DNA of 64,000 bases. Source: Streptomyces sp. CB02980. Lineage in GTDB: Bacteria; Actinomycetota; Actinomycetes; Streptomycetales; Streptomycetaceae. Positions 37,698 through 46,423 of the stretch are shown piece by piece. A program made the translations under genes and the position numbers. The stretch covers positions 28,382 through 92,381 of the forward strand of contig NZ_JACSCH020000004.1 of the NCBI RefSeq assembly GCF_014451325.2, written 5' to 3'. The notes beneath the pieces were generated by a model. The model saw only the letters and a list, made by a program, of their open reading frames with translations. It ran no database searches and had not been told where the DNA came from. How positions within the stretch are numbered: the first letter of the stretch is position 1; every line of letters begins with the position of its first letter.

Positions 37698-38519
37698 ATG
37701 CGGTCCATCATCAGCAGGAAAGTACTCACCGCGGCGGCAGCGACCGGCATCCTGTCGCTGAGCGGCGGATTCGCCCTGGCCGCGAACTCCCACGCCGGTA
37801 CGGGCGACGGTCCGGGCCCCGGCAACGCCGGTCATGTCCAGGCCCCGCTGCCTGCGGACGTCTGCGGAAAGAGCATGGAACTCGGCGGTCTCGTCGCCGA
37901 GGCCGTCGGTGACCTCTGCGACCAGGCGGAGGATCCCGGAGGCTACGGCGACGAGCCGGGTGAACCCACACACCCCGGCGAGCCGACTCATCCGGGTGAA
38001 CCCACGCACCCGCCGACGCACCCGCCGACGCATCCGCCCACGCACCCGCCGACGACGCAGCCGCCCACGCACCCGCCGACGACTCACCCGCCGACGCAGC
38101 CGCCGACGACGCAGCCGCCGACGACGCACCCGCCGACGACGCAGCCGCCGACGACCCACCCGCCGACGACGCAGCCGCCGACGACTCACCCGCCGACGAC
38201 CCACCCGCCGACGACGCACCCGCCCACGCACCCGCCGACGACCCACCCGCCGACGACGCACCCGCCCACGCACCCGCCGACGACCCACCCGCCGACCCAC
38301 CCGGGTGAGTGCGAGGAGCCCGCGCCGGGTGAGGAGCCGGAGCCCGGTTGCGAGGAGCCCACGACGCATCCGACGACCAGGCCTCCCACCGCCCCGCCCG
38401 AGCTCCCCGACACGGGTAGCGAGACCGCGCTCATGGGCGCGGCCGCGATCAGTGCCGCACTGATCATCGGCGGCACCGTCGTGTACCTCCGCGGCGGCCG
38501 GATCGCCCGCCGCCACTGA
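37698..38519 (+). CDS. LPDTG-anchored chaplin-like surface protein
   Basis: A 273-residue protein. The signal peptide ends near ALA|ANSHAG. Residues about 38-75 resemble a degenerate chaplin domain: GNAGHVQAPLPADVCG, then a spaced second Cys in GDLCDQ, matching the GN-x-VQ-x-P...VCG...C pattern but lacking the NPAFGN motif. A long PPTHPPTT repeat region (about residues 95-205) follows, then LPDTG, a membrane helix and the basic tail RRH: a sortase sorting signal. Long chaplins of S. coelicolor are also sortase-anchored but carry two chaplin domains. ATG with GAGGAAGAG upstream. Confidence 0.8.
   Translation: MRSIISRKVLTAAAATGILSLSGGFALAANSHAGTGDGPGPGNAGHVQAPLPADVCGKSMELGGLVAEAVGDLCDQAEDPGGYGDEPGEPTHPGEPTHPGEPTHPPTHPPTHPPTHPPTTQPPTHPPTTHPPTQPPTTQPPTTHPPTTQPPTTHPPTTQPPTTHPPTTHPPTTHPPTHPPTTHPPTTHPPTHPPTTHPPTHPGECEEPAPGEEPEPGCEEPTTHPTTRPPTAPPELPDTGSETALMGAAAISAALIIGGTVVYLRGGRIARRH
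37975..38310 (+). repeat. HPPT/QPPT-coding repeats
   Basis: Tandem 9- to 15-base units encoding THPPT and TQPPT in the wall-spanning stalk of the LPDTG protein. Highly repetitive and likely length-variable. Confidence 0.92.
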
Positions 38520-38544
38520 CGCCGTCCACCGGCCGAGCGTCAAC

Positions 38545-38576
38545 CGAGGCCCTCACCTTCACCGGTGAGGGCCTCG
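38545..38576 (+). terminator. Terminator after the LPDTG protein gene
   Basis: A 13-bp stem CGAGGCCCTCACC/GGTGAGGGCCTCG with a 6-nt loop. Confidence 0.8.
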
Positions 38577-38636
38577 CCCGTTGCTGCACATGGGGGAGTT
38601 CCGGCGACGTTCGCCCGAAGGTCTCGTTGTCAGAAC

Positions 38637-39149
38637 ATGACTCTGCGCTCTCACGCCGGCATGGGACTCCTCATGACCGCGTTCGCCTCCGCCGCCCTGG
38701 CCGCCCCGGCCTCGGCCGTCGAGGCGCCGGTGATCGTCCCCCTCCAGGGGCTCGAGCCGGTGCTCCCGATGGACGCCCCCACGGTGGCCACCGGCGTACC
38801 CGTCCCGATGCCCGGCGCACCCACGGGCTTCCAGAAGGGCCTCGGCTCGCTGCCCGACCTCGCACTGCCCAGCGTGCCGCTCACCGGCACCCTCCCCGCG
38901 ACGGTGGTGGACGCCCCGCTGCCCGAGGTCCTGAAGGACAGCGAGCCCGGCCGTGCCCTCTTCGCCACCCCGCACTCGGAGATGGCGGCGGCCACCCCGG
39001 GCGCCGTCGTCGGCAACCCGGTGGTCGCACCCCGGGGCAACGGTCTCGCGGGCCTTCCGGACCTCGCGAAGCCCCGGGTCGGCCTGCTGCCCCCGATGGT
39101 GAGCGGTGCGCTGGACTCCCAGCTCGGTCTGGCGCCCGAGGCGCGCTGA
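38637..39149 (+). CDS. Small secreted protein, Pro/Leu-rich
   Basis: A 170-residue exported protein with a signal peptide (residues 1-27, cleavage near ASAVEAP). The mature chain has spaced short motifs (PLQGLEPVLPM, LGSLPDLALP, GLAGLPDLAKP) with no Cys and no anchor. Family unknown. The start is uncertain because no clear ribosome site precedes ATG 38637. It lies between the LPDTG protein and chaplin 3. Confidence 0.65.
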   Translation: MTLRSHAGMGLLMTAFASAALAAPASAVEAPVIVPLQGLEPVLPMDAPTVATGVPVPMPGAPTGFQKGLGSLPDLALPSVPLTGTLPATVVDAPLPEVLKDSEPGRALFATPHSEMAAATPGAVVGNPVVAPRGNGLAGLPDLAKPRVGLLPPMVSGALDSQLGLAPEAR

Positions 39150-39503
39150 CGCGCTGACGCGGCGAGACCCGTCGGGATGCGGCGGGCGAAAGGCCGTCCC
39201 TTGCGCTCACGCCTCTTTCGTTCTTTTGTGCGATCGGCGGCCCTGCGGGTGAAGGCACGATTCTTCCCCGCCACCGGAAGGGCTTTCGTTCGTTGCAAGA
39301 GGAGGCTTGTCGCATGGCCGCGGCCCGTGGACCGAGGCCGTCCCGCCGTATCCGGCGGCGGACGGTTTTCGGCCCGCGGGCCATTTTTCGGTTTTCCTTC
39401 TTCCCTTTCGGCCCAACGGCCGTGACCCGGTCCGTGGTACGACGTTGAACGGGACTGACGGCCGTGATTCCTGCGGTCGCTTTCCACGTCCAAGGAGTTC
39501 TTG
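39150..39503. other. Intergenic region upstream of chaplin 3
   Basis: 354 bp with T-rich stretches around 39200-39410 and no convincing gene. It contains the chaplin 3 promoter at 39421-39448. Confidence 0.6.
39421..39448 (+). promoter_or_regulatory. Sigma-BldN-like promoter of chaplin 3
   Basis: CGTGAC (39421-39426), 16 bp, CGTTGA (39443-39448), 55 bases before the start. The -10 is a perfect match and the -35 a 5/6 match to the published CGTAAC-N16-CGTTGA. Confidence 0.75.
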
Positions 39504-39794
39504 ATGTCTCGCATCGCGAAGGCTGCCGCTGTTCTCGCCGGCACGGGTGCCGTTGCCCTCAGCGGAGCCGGCCTGGCCGTCGCCGACTCGGGCGCCGAGG
39601 CCGTCGCCGCCCACTCGCCCGGTGTCGCCTCCGGCAACGTCGTCCAGGTCCCGGTCCACGTCCCGGTCAACCTCTGCGGCAACACCGTCAGCGTCATCGG
39701 TCTGCTGAACCCGGCGTTCGGCAACACCTGCGTCAACGCCGACGGCGGCCACGGCCACGGCCACGACAACGGTGACGGCGGCTACGGCGGCTGA
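39504..39794 (+). CDS. Short chaplin 3 with His/Gly tail
   Basis: A 96-residue chaplin. The signal peptide ends near LAVA|DSG. The chaplin domain is HSPGVASGNVVQVPVHVPVN then LCGNTVSVIGLLNPAFGNTC with two Cys. Unlike most short chaplins it continues after the second Cys with a 19-residue Gly/His/Asp tail (GGHGHGHDNGDGG), possibly metal-binding. ATG follows AAGGAG by six bases. Confidence 0.95.
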   Translation: MSRIAKAAAVLAGTGAVALSGAGLAVADSGAEAVAAHSPGVASGNVVQVPVHVPVNLCGNTVSVIGLLNPAFGNTCVNADGGHGHGHDNGDGGYGG

Positions 39795-39808
39795 TCCCCC
39801 GTAACGAC

Positions 39809-39844
39809 CGCGTCCCCCCGATCCGGCCGGGTCGGGGGGACGCG
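39809..39844 (+). terminator. Terminator after chaplin 3
   Basis: A 13-bp stem CGCGTCCCCCCGA/TCGGGGGGACGCG with a 10-nt loop, between convergent genes. Confidence 0.8.
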
Positions 39845-39895
39845 TGTGTACGGGGCGCGTGGGCGCTTCCAGCGGGCCCTCGGCCCTCGGGTCCC

Positions 39896-40762
39896 TCAGG
39901 CGTACCGGTAGATCCGGCTGTGGTCGAACATCGACGTCGGCGTCACACCCCAGGGCGCCATCGGCTCGTGCCGGGCGACGACCTTGCGGTACTGCGCGTC
40001 CCCGAGCGGCGGCGGCTCCGCGGGGAGGTACGCGGCTCCCGGGTTGCGCTGCTGCCAGCGCGACCAGACCAGGTCGACGAACGCGTGGTGCAGCCAGAAG
40101 ACCGGGTCGTTCACGGAGCCGCCGCCCAGCATCAGACCGCCGACCCAGCGGTGCACCCGGTTGTGGATGCGGAACCGTTCGTTGCCCCGGCCCGGTGCCC
40201 AGCCCTCCAGGCGGTTGCGGAAGCCGGAGGCGCTCGTCGAGTTCCAGGGCGTCACGTCGTACACCCGCTCCCGCATCACCTCGTCGAGCTGGGCCTGCGT
40301 CGGCAGCGTGATCGGGTCGCGGGGGCGGCCGAAGTCCCTGGTCAGGAAGCGCTCCTCGGTCATCGACTGGGTGATCGTCCAGCGTCCGGTGGAGTGCGCG
40401 AAGGGGCCGGTCATCACCTGGAGGTCGGCCCGGCGCCCGTTGCCGCCCAGGAAGTCCTCGCCCCAGAGGGAGGACGCCGGACTGTTGTCGCGGGTCCAGT
40501 CCCAGTACGGGACGGAGACCGTCGGGTCGATCCGGCGCAGGGCCGTCTCGAACTCCAGCAGGAACTTGCGGTGCCAGGGCAGGAAGCTCGGCGTCATGTG
40601 GGCGACCCGGAGCCGGCCCTCCCCGTCGGCCGTGTAGTGGTCGATGTGGGTGCGGACGAGGCGGTCGTACGCCCCCGTGCGCTTGAGCTCCAGGACGGCG
40701 GCGACGAACTTCCGGCGCTCGGCGCCGGTCAGATCGCGCTGGTTCTTACGCGTGTACACCAC
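39896..40762 (-). CDS. melC2: Tyrosinase
   Basis: Type-3 copper oxidase that hydroxylates monophenols and oxidises diphenols to quinones in melanin formation. It has 288 residues. CuA ligands are in THIDHY and SFLPWHRKFLLEFE; CuB ligands in HNRVHRWVGG and FWLHHAFVDLVWSRW. PYWDWTRDN and SLWGEDFLGG are typical. No signal peptide: it is exported with MelC1. GTG 40762 is preferred because GGGAG lies just upstream, giving the N-terminus VVYTRKNQ; this overlaps the melC1 stop by 17 bases. Confidence 0.93.
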   Translation of the reverse strand: MVYTRKNQRDLTGAERRKFVAAVLELKRTGAYDRLVRTHIDHYTADGEGRLRVAHMTPSFLPWHRKFLLEFETALRRIDPTVSVPYWDWTRDNSPASSLWGEDFLGGNGRRADLQVMTGPFAHSTGRWTITQSMTEERFLTRDFGRPRDPITLPTQAQLDEVMRERVYDVTPWNSTSASGFRNRLEGWAPGRGNERFRIHNRVHRWVGGLMLGGGSVNDPVFWLHHAFVDLVWSRWQQRNPGAAYLPAEPPPLGDAQYRKVVARHEPMAPWGVTPTSMFDHSRIYRYA

Positions 40763-41159
40763 GCGGGCTCCCTCCCGTCGGGTCGGTGTGGACGCCATGG
40801 GCGGCGGCGAGCGGGGAGAGCCGGGCGGTGCCCAGCTCGTCCACGGCCGCGCGGACGGCCGCCAGCGGCGTCGGGCAGGACTCGTAGTGGTCGATCGGGG
40901 TGACGTAACCGCCGTCGGCGCAGCGCATCAGATGCAGCGGCCGGCCGTCGACGAGGGCCACCGGCTCGCCCCCGGGGCCGGAGAAGCCCAGGATGCGACG
41001 GCCCCCGTACATCTCGTCGAAGGCGTGCGGGTCGCGCGCGTTCTCCGCGGGTGCTCCGGAGGGTGGGCGGGTCGTGATGCGGCCGAGGGCGCCCCCCGTG
41101 AAAGCGGTGACGGCCAGCGCGAAGAAGGACCGCAGTGCGACGCGGCGCGGGACGATCAT
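40746..41159 (-). CDS. melC1: Tyrosinase co-factor (copper chaperone) with Tat signal
   Basis: A 137-residue MelC1-type protein that delivers copper to and carries out the tyrosinase. It has a Tat-like signal (PRRVALRSFFALAVTAFTGG) and the family motif DEMYGGRRILGF; H, C and M candidates for copper lie in HLMRCADGG and HYESCP. ATG with GAGGAG seven bases upstream. It forms a two-gene operon with melC2. Confidence 0.9.
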   Translation of the reverse strand: MIVPRRVALRSFFALAVTAFTGGALGRITTRPPSGAPAENARDPHAFDEMYGGRRILGFSGPGGEPVALVDGRPLHLMRCADGGYVTPIDHYESCPTPLAAVRAAVDELGTARLSPLAAAHGVHTDPTGGSPRGVHA

Positions 41160-41307
41160 GAGTGATCTCCTCGGGGTCGGGGGAGCCCTCAGGGCACAAC
41201 GATGAAAACCCGGGTTCGTTGCGCCGGAAATGCCAGCGGCGTGAATGTCGGCCGTTCGAGTGAAAACGGCGCGGGGAAAGGGTGGTTGGAGCACTAGCAT
41301 CCGATTC

Positions 41308-41811
41308 ATGACCACTTCCAACGTCGTTTCCTCGGCGCGCAGCGCCTCTCCGCTGGGAACTCTCACGGTGATTCCGTGGGCCAGCGAGCCCTCCGCCGAT
41401 TCGGCCGGTACGCCGTTTCTCATGGCGTATTCGCTCGGCGACGGCCGGGACGGGCCGGAGGCGGGTCAGCAGGCCATGCGGACCGCCCTGGAGGCCATGG
41501 GCCTCTCCGTCGGCGACCGGCTCTTCGATCTGGACAAGGACGCCGGGATCACCGCCTCGCTGCTCGTCGAGGGCGGCTCCGCCGTCCTCAACCTGCCGTT
41601 CCTGAAGGTGCAGTGCCCGGTGCCCGACGAGTGGCAGGAGGCGGCCCACGAGCGCGGCCAGGTCTACCTGATCTGCTCCGTGCGGCCCTGGCCCGAGGCG
41701 GTCCCCGGGCAGCCGGTCGACGAGGCGCGGCTGCGGGCGTTCGTCTCGGACGAGGAGATGCTCAAGGACAGCGCCCACGTCCTGATGCCCGTCCGGCGTT
41801 TGCAGGGCTGA
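41308..41811 (+). CDS. DUF5949-like cytoplasmic protein
   Basis: A 167-residue protein without signal or membrane helix. I associate it with the streptomycete DUF5949 family, function unknown; key stretches are LTVIPWASEPS, GDRLFDLDKDAG and VYLICSVRPWPEA. The start at ATG 41308 lacks a strong ribosome site. It is followed after 19 bases by the VKOR-type gene on the same strand, so they may be co-transcribed. Confidence 0.6.
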   Translation: MTTSNVVSSARSASPLGTLTVIPWASEPSADSAGTPFLMAYSLGDGRDGPEAGQQAMRTALEAMGLSVGDRLFDLDKDAGITASLLVEGGSAVLNLPFLKVQCPVPDEWQEAAHERGQVYLICSVRPWPEAVPGQPVDEARLRAFVSDEEMLKDSAHVLMPVRRLQG

Positions 41812-41830
41812 GCGGGAAGGGGGTCGCGCC

Positions 41831-42484
41831 ATGGCGACGGTGAACGTACGGGGCGGGGTGCCGGAACAGCGGCAGGAGCGGGAGGAGTCCGCGCGGGAGA
41901 CCGCGGGGACGATCGGCGGGAGCCGGGCCTTCGCCTGGATGCTGATGATCACCGGGGCGGCGGGCGTGCTGTCCGGCTGGGTGATCACGATCGACAAGTT
42001 CAAGCTGCTCGAGGACCCGGGCTTCCAGCCCGGGTGCAGCCTCAACCCGGTCGTGTCCTGCGGCAACATCATGAAGAGCGAGCAGGCGGGGGTCTTCGGC
42101 TTCCCAAACCCGATGCTCGGGCTCGTCACGTACGCGGTCGTCGTCGCCCTCGGTGCCGGGCTCCTCGCCGGGGCCCGCTACCGGGGCCGGCTCTGGCTCG
42201 GCCTCAACGCCGGCATGCTCTTCGGCGTCGGCTTCTGCACCTGGCTGATGTACCAGTCGCTGTACGAGATCAACGCGCTCTGCCTGTGGTGCTGCCTGGC
42301 CTGGGTCGCCACCATCGTGATGTTCTGGTACGTCACCGCGCACAACGTCCGGCACGGTGTGATCCCCGCCCCGGCGGGTGTGCGGACCTTCCTCGGCGAG
42401 TTCACCTTCGCCCTGCCCGTCCTGCACATCGGGATCATCGGGATGCTGATCCTGACCCGCTGGTGGGAATTCTGGACGAGCTGA
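41831..42484 (+). CDS. Vitamin K epoxide reductase (VKOR) family membrane protein
   Basis: Membrane thiol oxidoreductase that reoxidises DsbA-like proteins with quinone. It has 217 residues and five membrane helices. The loop Cys pair is in GCSLNPVVSCGN and the quinone-site CXXC is CLWC in INALCLWCCLAW. ATG after GGAAGGGGG. No thioredoxin domain is fused. It may help form the disulfides of the many Cys-paired surface proteins here. One base separates its stop from the following GH26-like gene. Confidence 0.88.
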   Translation: MATVNVRGGVPEQRQEREESARETAGTIGGSRAFAWMLMITGAAGVLSGWVITIDKFKLLEDPGFQPGCSLNPVVSCGNIMKSEQAGVFGFPNPMLGLVTYAVVVALGAGLLAGARYRGRLWLGLNAGMLFGVGFCTWLMYQSLYEINALCLWCCLAWVATIVMFWYVTAHNVRHGVIPAPAGVRTFLGEFTFALPVLHIGIIGMLILTRWWEFWTS

Positions 42485-42485
42485 C

Positions 42486-43508
42486 GTGAGCCGCCTTCTT
42501 CCCGGGCCGCGGGCCGCACTCGTCGTGCTGCTCGCGGCCGTTCTCGTGCTCCTGCTGCCGTACGACCGGCTCGCCCCCGGCGACCGGCACACCGGCACCA
42601 GGGCCGAGCCCGAGCCGGATCCGGCGCCGCTGCCCGGCGTGCCGTCCGGGTTCTTCACCGGCTCCGACGAGGCCGGGGTGCGCAGGATCGCCCAGGCGCA
42701 GGCCTGGCTCGGCGGCGAGTCGCTGACCGTCGGGCACACCTATCTGCCGGGCGACCGCTGGTCCAACATCGAGGGCCATCCGGTGCTCTTCGAGCCCTGG
42801 GCGCGCTGGAAGGAGGCGCGGCCGGGGCGTCTCTTCGTGCTCAACGTGCCGATGATGGACCGCAGCGAGGCGGGACTGCCGGACGCCGAGGTGCGGGCGG
42901 GGCTGCGGCGCGGCGCGGCCGGCACCTTCGACGGGCACTTCCGGACGCTGGGGGAGCGGCTGGTGGAGCACGGGCTCGGGGACGCGGTCCTGGTGCTCGG
43001 CTGGGAGATGAACGGCACGACGTACAGCCATCGCTGCGGGCCGGACCCGGAGGCCTGGAAGGCGTACTGGCGCCGGGTCGTCGAGGTGCTGCGGGGGGTG
43101 GCGGGGCAGCGGTTCCGCTTCGACTTCACGCCGAGCCGGGGGCGGGACGCCGTGGAGTGGCCGCGCTGCTACCCGGGGGACGACGTCGTCGACATCATCG
43201 GGATGGACGCGTACGACCAGCCCGCGGGGCTCTCCTTCGAGGACCAGGTGGCCGAGGAGTACGGGCTCGAGCACCATGTGCGGTTCGCGGCGGCGCACGG
43301 CAAGCCGGTCTCGTACCCGGAGTGGGGGCTCTTCCGGAACGGCGACAACCCGGCGTACGTGCGGGGGATGCTGGACTGGTTCGCGGCCCACCGGCCCGTC
43401 TATCAGACGGTCACCGACTACTGCCCGCACGGAGTGTGGGGGTGCGCCGACAACCCCGAGTCGGCGCGGGTGGTCAGGAAGGCGCTGGGAGGGCCGGCCG
43501 GCCCGTGA
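42486..43508 (+). CDS. GH26-like glycoside hydrolase, membrane-anchored
   Basis: A 340-residue paralogue of the enzyme at 22701-24368. The N-terminal hydrophobic segment (residues 8-24) is an uncleaved anchor or signal. The catalytic acid/base Glu is in [14 protein letters not shown] and the nucleophile in [28 protein letters not shown] is retained. It lacks the Pro-rich stalk and C-terminal tail. Coupled to the VKOR gene; the four conserved Cys could need VKOR-driven oxidation. Confidence 0.84.
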   Translation: MSRLLPGPRAALVVLLAAVLVLLLPYDRLAPGDRHTGTRAEPEPDPAPLPGVPSGFFTGSDEAGVRRIAQAQAWLGGESLTVGHTYLPGDRWSNIEGHPVLFEPWARWKEARPGRLFVLNVPMMDRSEAGLPDAEVRAGLRRGAAGTFDGHFRTLGERLVEHGLGDAVLVLGWEMNGTTYSHRCGPDPEAWKAYWRRVVEVLRGVAGQRFRFDFTPSRGRDAVEWPRCYPGDDVVDIIGMDAYDQPAGLSFEDQVAEEYGLEHHVRFAAAHGKPVSYPEWGLFRNGDNPAYVRGMLDWFAAHRPVYQTVTDYCPHGVWGCADNPESARVVRKALGGPAGP

Positions 43509-43562
43509 GGGAGCCGGCCCGGCCCCGTTCCCGGGAGCCTTCCCGTGTCCGGTCGTGTCCGG

Positions 43563-44264
43563 TCAGGCGTGCTGGTAGGCGACCAGGGAGATGCCGACGT
43601 AGTGGACGATGAAGGCGGCCAGCGTCAGCGAGTGGAAGACCTCGTGGAAGCCGAACCAGCGCGGCGAGGGGTTCGGGCGCTTGATGCCGTAGATGACGCC
43701 GCCCGCGCTGTAGAGCAGTCCGCCGACGATGACGAGGACGAGGACGGCGATGCCGCCCGCGCGCATGAAGTCGGGCAGGAAGAAGACGGCGGCCCAGCCC
43801 ATCGCGATGTAGCAGGGCGTGTACAGCCAGCGCGGGGCGCCGACCCAGAAGACCCGGAAGGCGATGCCCGCGAGGGCCGCCGCCCAGACCGCCCACATGA
43901 GCGGCTCGCCCGTGGAGTCGGGGAGCAGCAGCAGGGTGAGCGGGGTGTAGGTGCCCGCGATGATCAGGAAGATGTTGGCGTGGTCGAGGCGCCGGAGCAC
44001 GGCCTCGCCGCGCGGGCCCCAGTTGCCGCGGTGGTACAGCGCGCTGATGCCGAAGAGCAGGCAGGCGGTGAGGACGTAGATCCCGCAGGCGATGCGGGCG
44101 CGGGGCGAGTCGGAGAGGGCGACCAGGACCACGCCGGCGACGATCACGGCGGGGAACATGCCCGCGTGCAGCCATCCTCTGAGCCGGGGCTTCAGCGGGA
44201 GCGACGGGGGCTGCCCGATCGGATCCGGCTCGATCGGGGTCACTTCCGGCGTGGCTGCAGTCAT
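43563..44264 (-). CDS. Hemolysin III/PAQR (TrhA) family membrane protein
   Basis: A 233-residue seven-helix protein. Family motifs: GISALYHRGNW, LDHANIFLIIAGTYTP, and GFHEVFHSLTLAAFIVHY, with the conserved Asp and His residues of the zinc site. Role in bacteria is linked to membrane fluidity. Single gene, divergent from pckG. Confidence 0.88.
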   Translation of the reverse strand: MTAATPEVTPIEPDPIGQPPSLPLKPRLRGWLHAGMFPAVIVAGVVLVALSDSPRARIACGIYVLTACLLFGISALYHRGNWGPRGEAVLRRLDHANIFLIIAGTYTPLTLLLLPDSTGEPLMWAVWAAALAGIAFRVFWVGAPRWLYTPCYIAMGWAAVFFLPDFMRAGGIAVLVLVIVGGLLYSAGGVIYGIKRPNPSPRWFGFHEVFHSLTLAAFIVHYVGISLVAYQHA

Positions 44265-44461
44265 GGAACGGAATCGTACCTACGGCCCCGTAGGTCCCGG
44301 ATATGAGTGGCGATGCTCACGTGTGCGCGCCCCTGGACATATGGGCGGATCCGTCGGATGATCAAATGAGTGCGGTCGGCACCGGATGAGCAGCTACGAA
44401 GCATCCGGGTCGCGGCCCCCACGGGGCACACACCAAAAAAACCCCTCTACAAGGAGCAATC

Positions 44462-46285
44462 GTGGCGCGCGACAACGCGGCTCCCCAGACCCTTCCGACC
44501 CAGCACCAGGAGCTCGCCTCCTGGGTGAACGAGATCGCGGAGATCACCCAGCCGGACGACATCGTCTGGTGCGACGGCTCCGAGGCCGAGTACGAGCGCC
44601 TGTGCGAGGAGCTCGTCGCCAAGGGAACCTTCACGAAGCTCGACCCGGTGAAGCGCCCGAACTCGTACTACGCCGCCTCCGACCCGACCGATGTCGCGCG
44701 CGTCGAGGACCGGACCTTCATCTGCTCCGAGAAGGAGGAGGACGCGGGCCCGACCAACCACTGGAAGGCCCCGGCGGAGATGAAGGACCTCTTCGCCGGC
44801 GAGAAGGGCATCTTCCACGGTTCGATGCGTGGCCGCACCATGTACGTCGTGCCCTTCTGCATGGGCCCGGTCGGCTCCCCGCTCTCCGCCATCGGCGTCG
44901 AGATCACCGACTCCGCGTACGTCGCCGTCTCCATGCGCACCATGACCCGCATGGGACAGCCCGTCCTCGACGAGCTCGGCACCGACGGCTTCTTCGTCAA
45001 GGCCGTCCACACCCTCGGCGCCCCCCTGGAGGAGGGCCAGGAGGACGTGCCGTGGCCCTGCAACTCCACCAAGTACATCTCGCACTTCCCCGAGAGCCGC
45101 GAGATCTGGTCGTACGGCTCGGGCTACGGCGGCAACGCCCTGCTCGGCAAGAAGTGCTACGCGCTCCGCATCGCCTCCGTCATGGCCCGTGACGAGGGCT
45201 GGCTCGCCGAGCACATGCTGATCCTCAAGCTCACCCCGCCGCAGGGCGAGGCGAAGTACGTCGCCGCGGCCTTCCCGTCCGCCTGCGGCAAGACCAACCT
45301 GGCCATGCTGGAGCCCACGATCTCCGGCTGGACCGTCGAGACCATCGGCGACGACATCGCCTGGATGCGCTTCGGCGAGGACGGTCGTCTCTACGCGATC
45401 AACCCCGAGGCCGGCTTCTTCGGTGTCGCGCCCGGCACCGGCGAGCACACCAACGCCAACGCCATGAAGACCCTCTGGGGCAACTCCGTCTTCACCAACG
45501 TCGCCCTCACCGACGACAACGACGTGTGGTGGGAGGGGATGACCGAGACGGCCCCCGCGCACCTCACGGACTGGAAGGGCAACGACTGGACGCCGGAGTC
45601 CGAGACGCCGGCCGCCCACCCGAACGCCCGCTTCACCGTCCCGGCCGGGCAGTGCCCGACGATCGCCCCCGAGTGGGAGGACACCAAGGGCGTCCCGATC
45701 TCGGCGATCCTCTTCGGTGGCCGCCGCGCCTCCGCCGTCCCGCTGGTCACCGAGTCCTTCGACTGGAACCACGGCGTCTTCCTCGGTGCGAACGTCGCCT
45801 CCGAGAAGACCGCCGCCGCCGAGGGCAAGGTCGGCGAGCTGCGCCGCGACCCCTTCGCCATGCTGCCGTTCTGCGGCTACAACATGGGCGACTACATGGC
45901 CCACTGGGTCAAGGTCGGCGCGACCGCGGACGCCGCGAAGCTCCCGAAGATCTACTACGTGAACTGGTTCCGCAAGAACGACGCCGGCAAGTTCGTCTGG
46001 CCCGGCTTCGGCGAGAACAGCCGCGTCCTGAAGTGGATCGTCGAGCGCCTGGAGGGCAAGGCCGAGGGCGTCGAGACCCCGATCGGCATCCTGCCGACCC
46101 CGGAGTCCCTCGACACCGAGGGCCTCGACCTGCCGGCCGAGGACCTGGAGTTCCTCCTCAAGGTCGACCGTGATGTGTGGCGCGAGGAAGCCGCCCTCGT
46201 CCCCGACCACCTCAACACCTTCGGCGACCACACGCCGAAGGAGCTGTGGGACCAGTACCGCGCGCTCGTCGAGCGCCTGGGCTGA
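44462..46285 (+). CDS. pckG: Phosphoenolpyruvate carboxykinase (GTP)
   Basis: Interconverts oxaloacetate + GTP and PEP + CO2 + GDP, the entry to gluconeogenesis. A 607-residue cytoplasmic enzyme of the GTP class. The kinase P-loop with reactive Cys is [13 protein letters not shown] at about residue 270; also [12 protein letters not shown] and [11 protein letters not shown]. Start is GTG with AAGGAG six bases upstream. Upstream 197 bp hold the divergent promoters with the PAQR gene. A housekeeping gene that bounds the surface-protein region on the right. Confidence 0.97.
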   Translation: MARDNAAPQTLPTQHQELASWVNEIAEITQPDDIVWCDGSEAEYERLCEELVAKGTFTKLDPVKRPNSYYAASDPTDVARVEDRTFICSEKEEDAGPTNHWKAPAEMKDLFAGEKGIFHGSMRGRTMYVVPFCMGPVGSPLSAIGVEITDSAYVAVSMRTMTRMGQPVLDELGTDGFFVKAVHTLGAPLEEGQEDVPWPCNSTKYISHFPESREIWSYGSGYGGNALLGKKCYALRIASVMARDEGWLAEHMLILKLTPPQGEAKYVAAAFPSACGKTNLAMLEPTISGWTVETIGDDIAWMRFGEDGRLYAINPEAGFFGVAPGTGEHTNANAMKTLWGNSVFTNVALTDDNDVWWEGMTETAPAHLTDWKGNDWTPESETPAAHPNARFTVPAGQCPTIAPEWEDTKGVPISAILFGGRRASAVPLVTESFDWNHGVFLGANVASEKTAAAEGKVGELRRDPFAMLPFCGYNMGDYMAHWVKVGATADAAKLPKIYYVNWFRKNDAGKFVWPGFGENSRVLKWIVERLEGKAEGVETPIGILPTPESLDTEGLDLPAEDLEFLLKVDRDVWREEAALVPDHLNTFGDHTPKELWDQYRALVERLG

Positions 46286-46365
46286 TCCCGCACCGCACAC
46301 TCGTGGTGGGTTGCCCCGAGATACCGCCCTGACCAGTGGGGTCACGACGGCTCACCACGACGCAA

Positions 46366-46401
46366 CCGGCCCCCGGAGCCCCCTCAGGCCCCGGGGGCCG
46401 G
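46366..46401. terminator. Bidirectional terminator after pckG
   Basis: CCGGCCCCCGG/CCGGGGGCCGG 11-bp stem with a 14-nt loop between convergent genes. Confidence 0.75.
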
Positions 46402-46423
46402 CGCATGTCCGCCGGCGTTCGGG

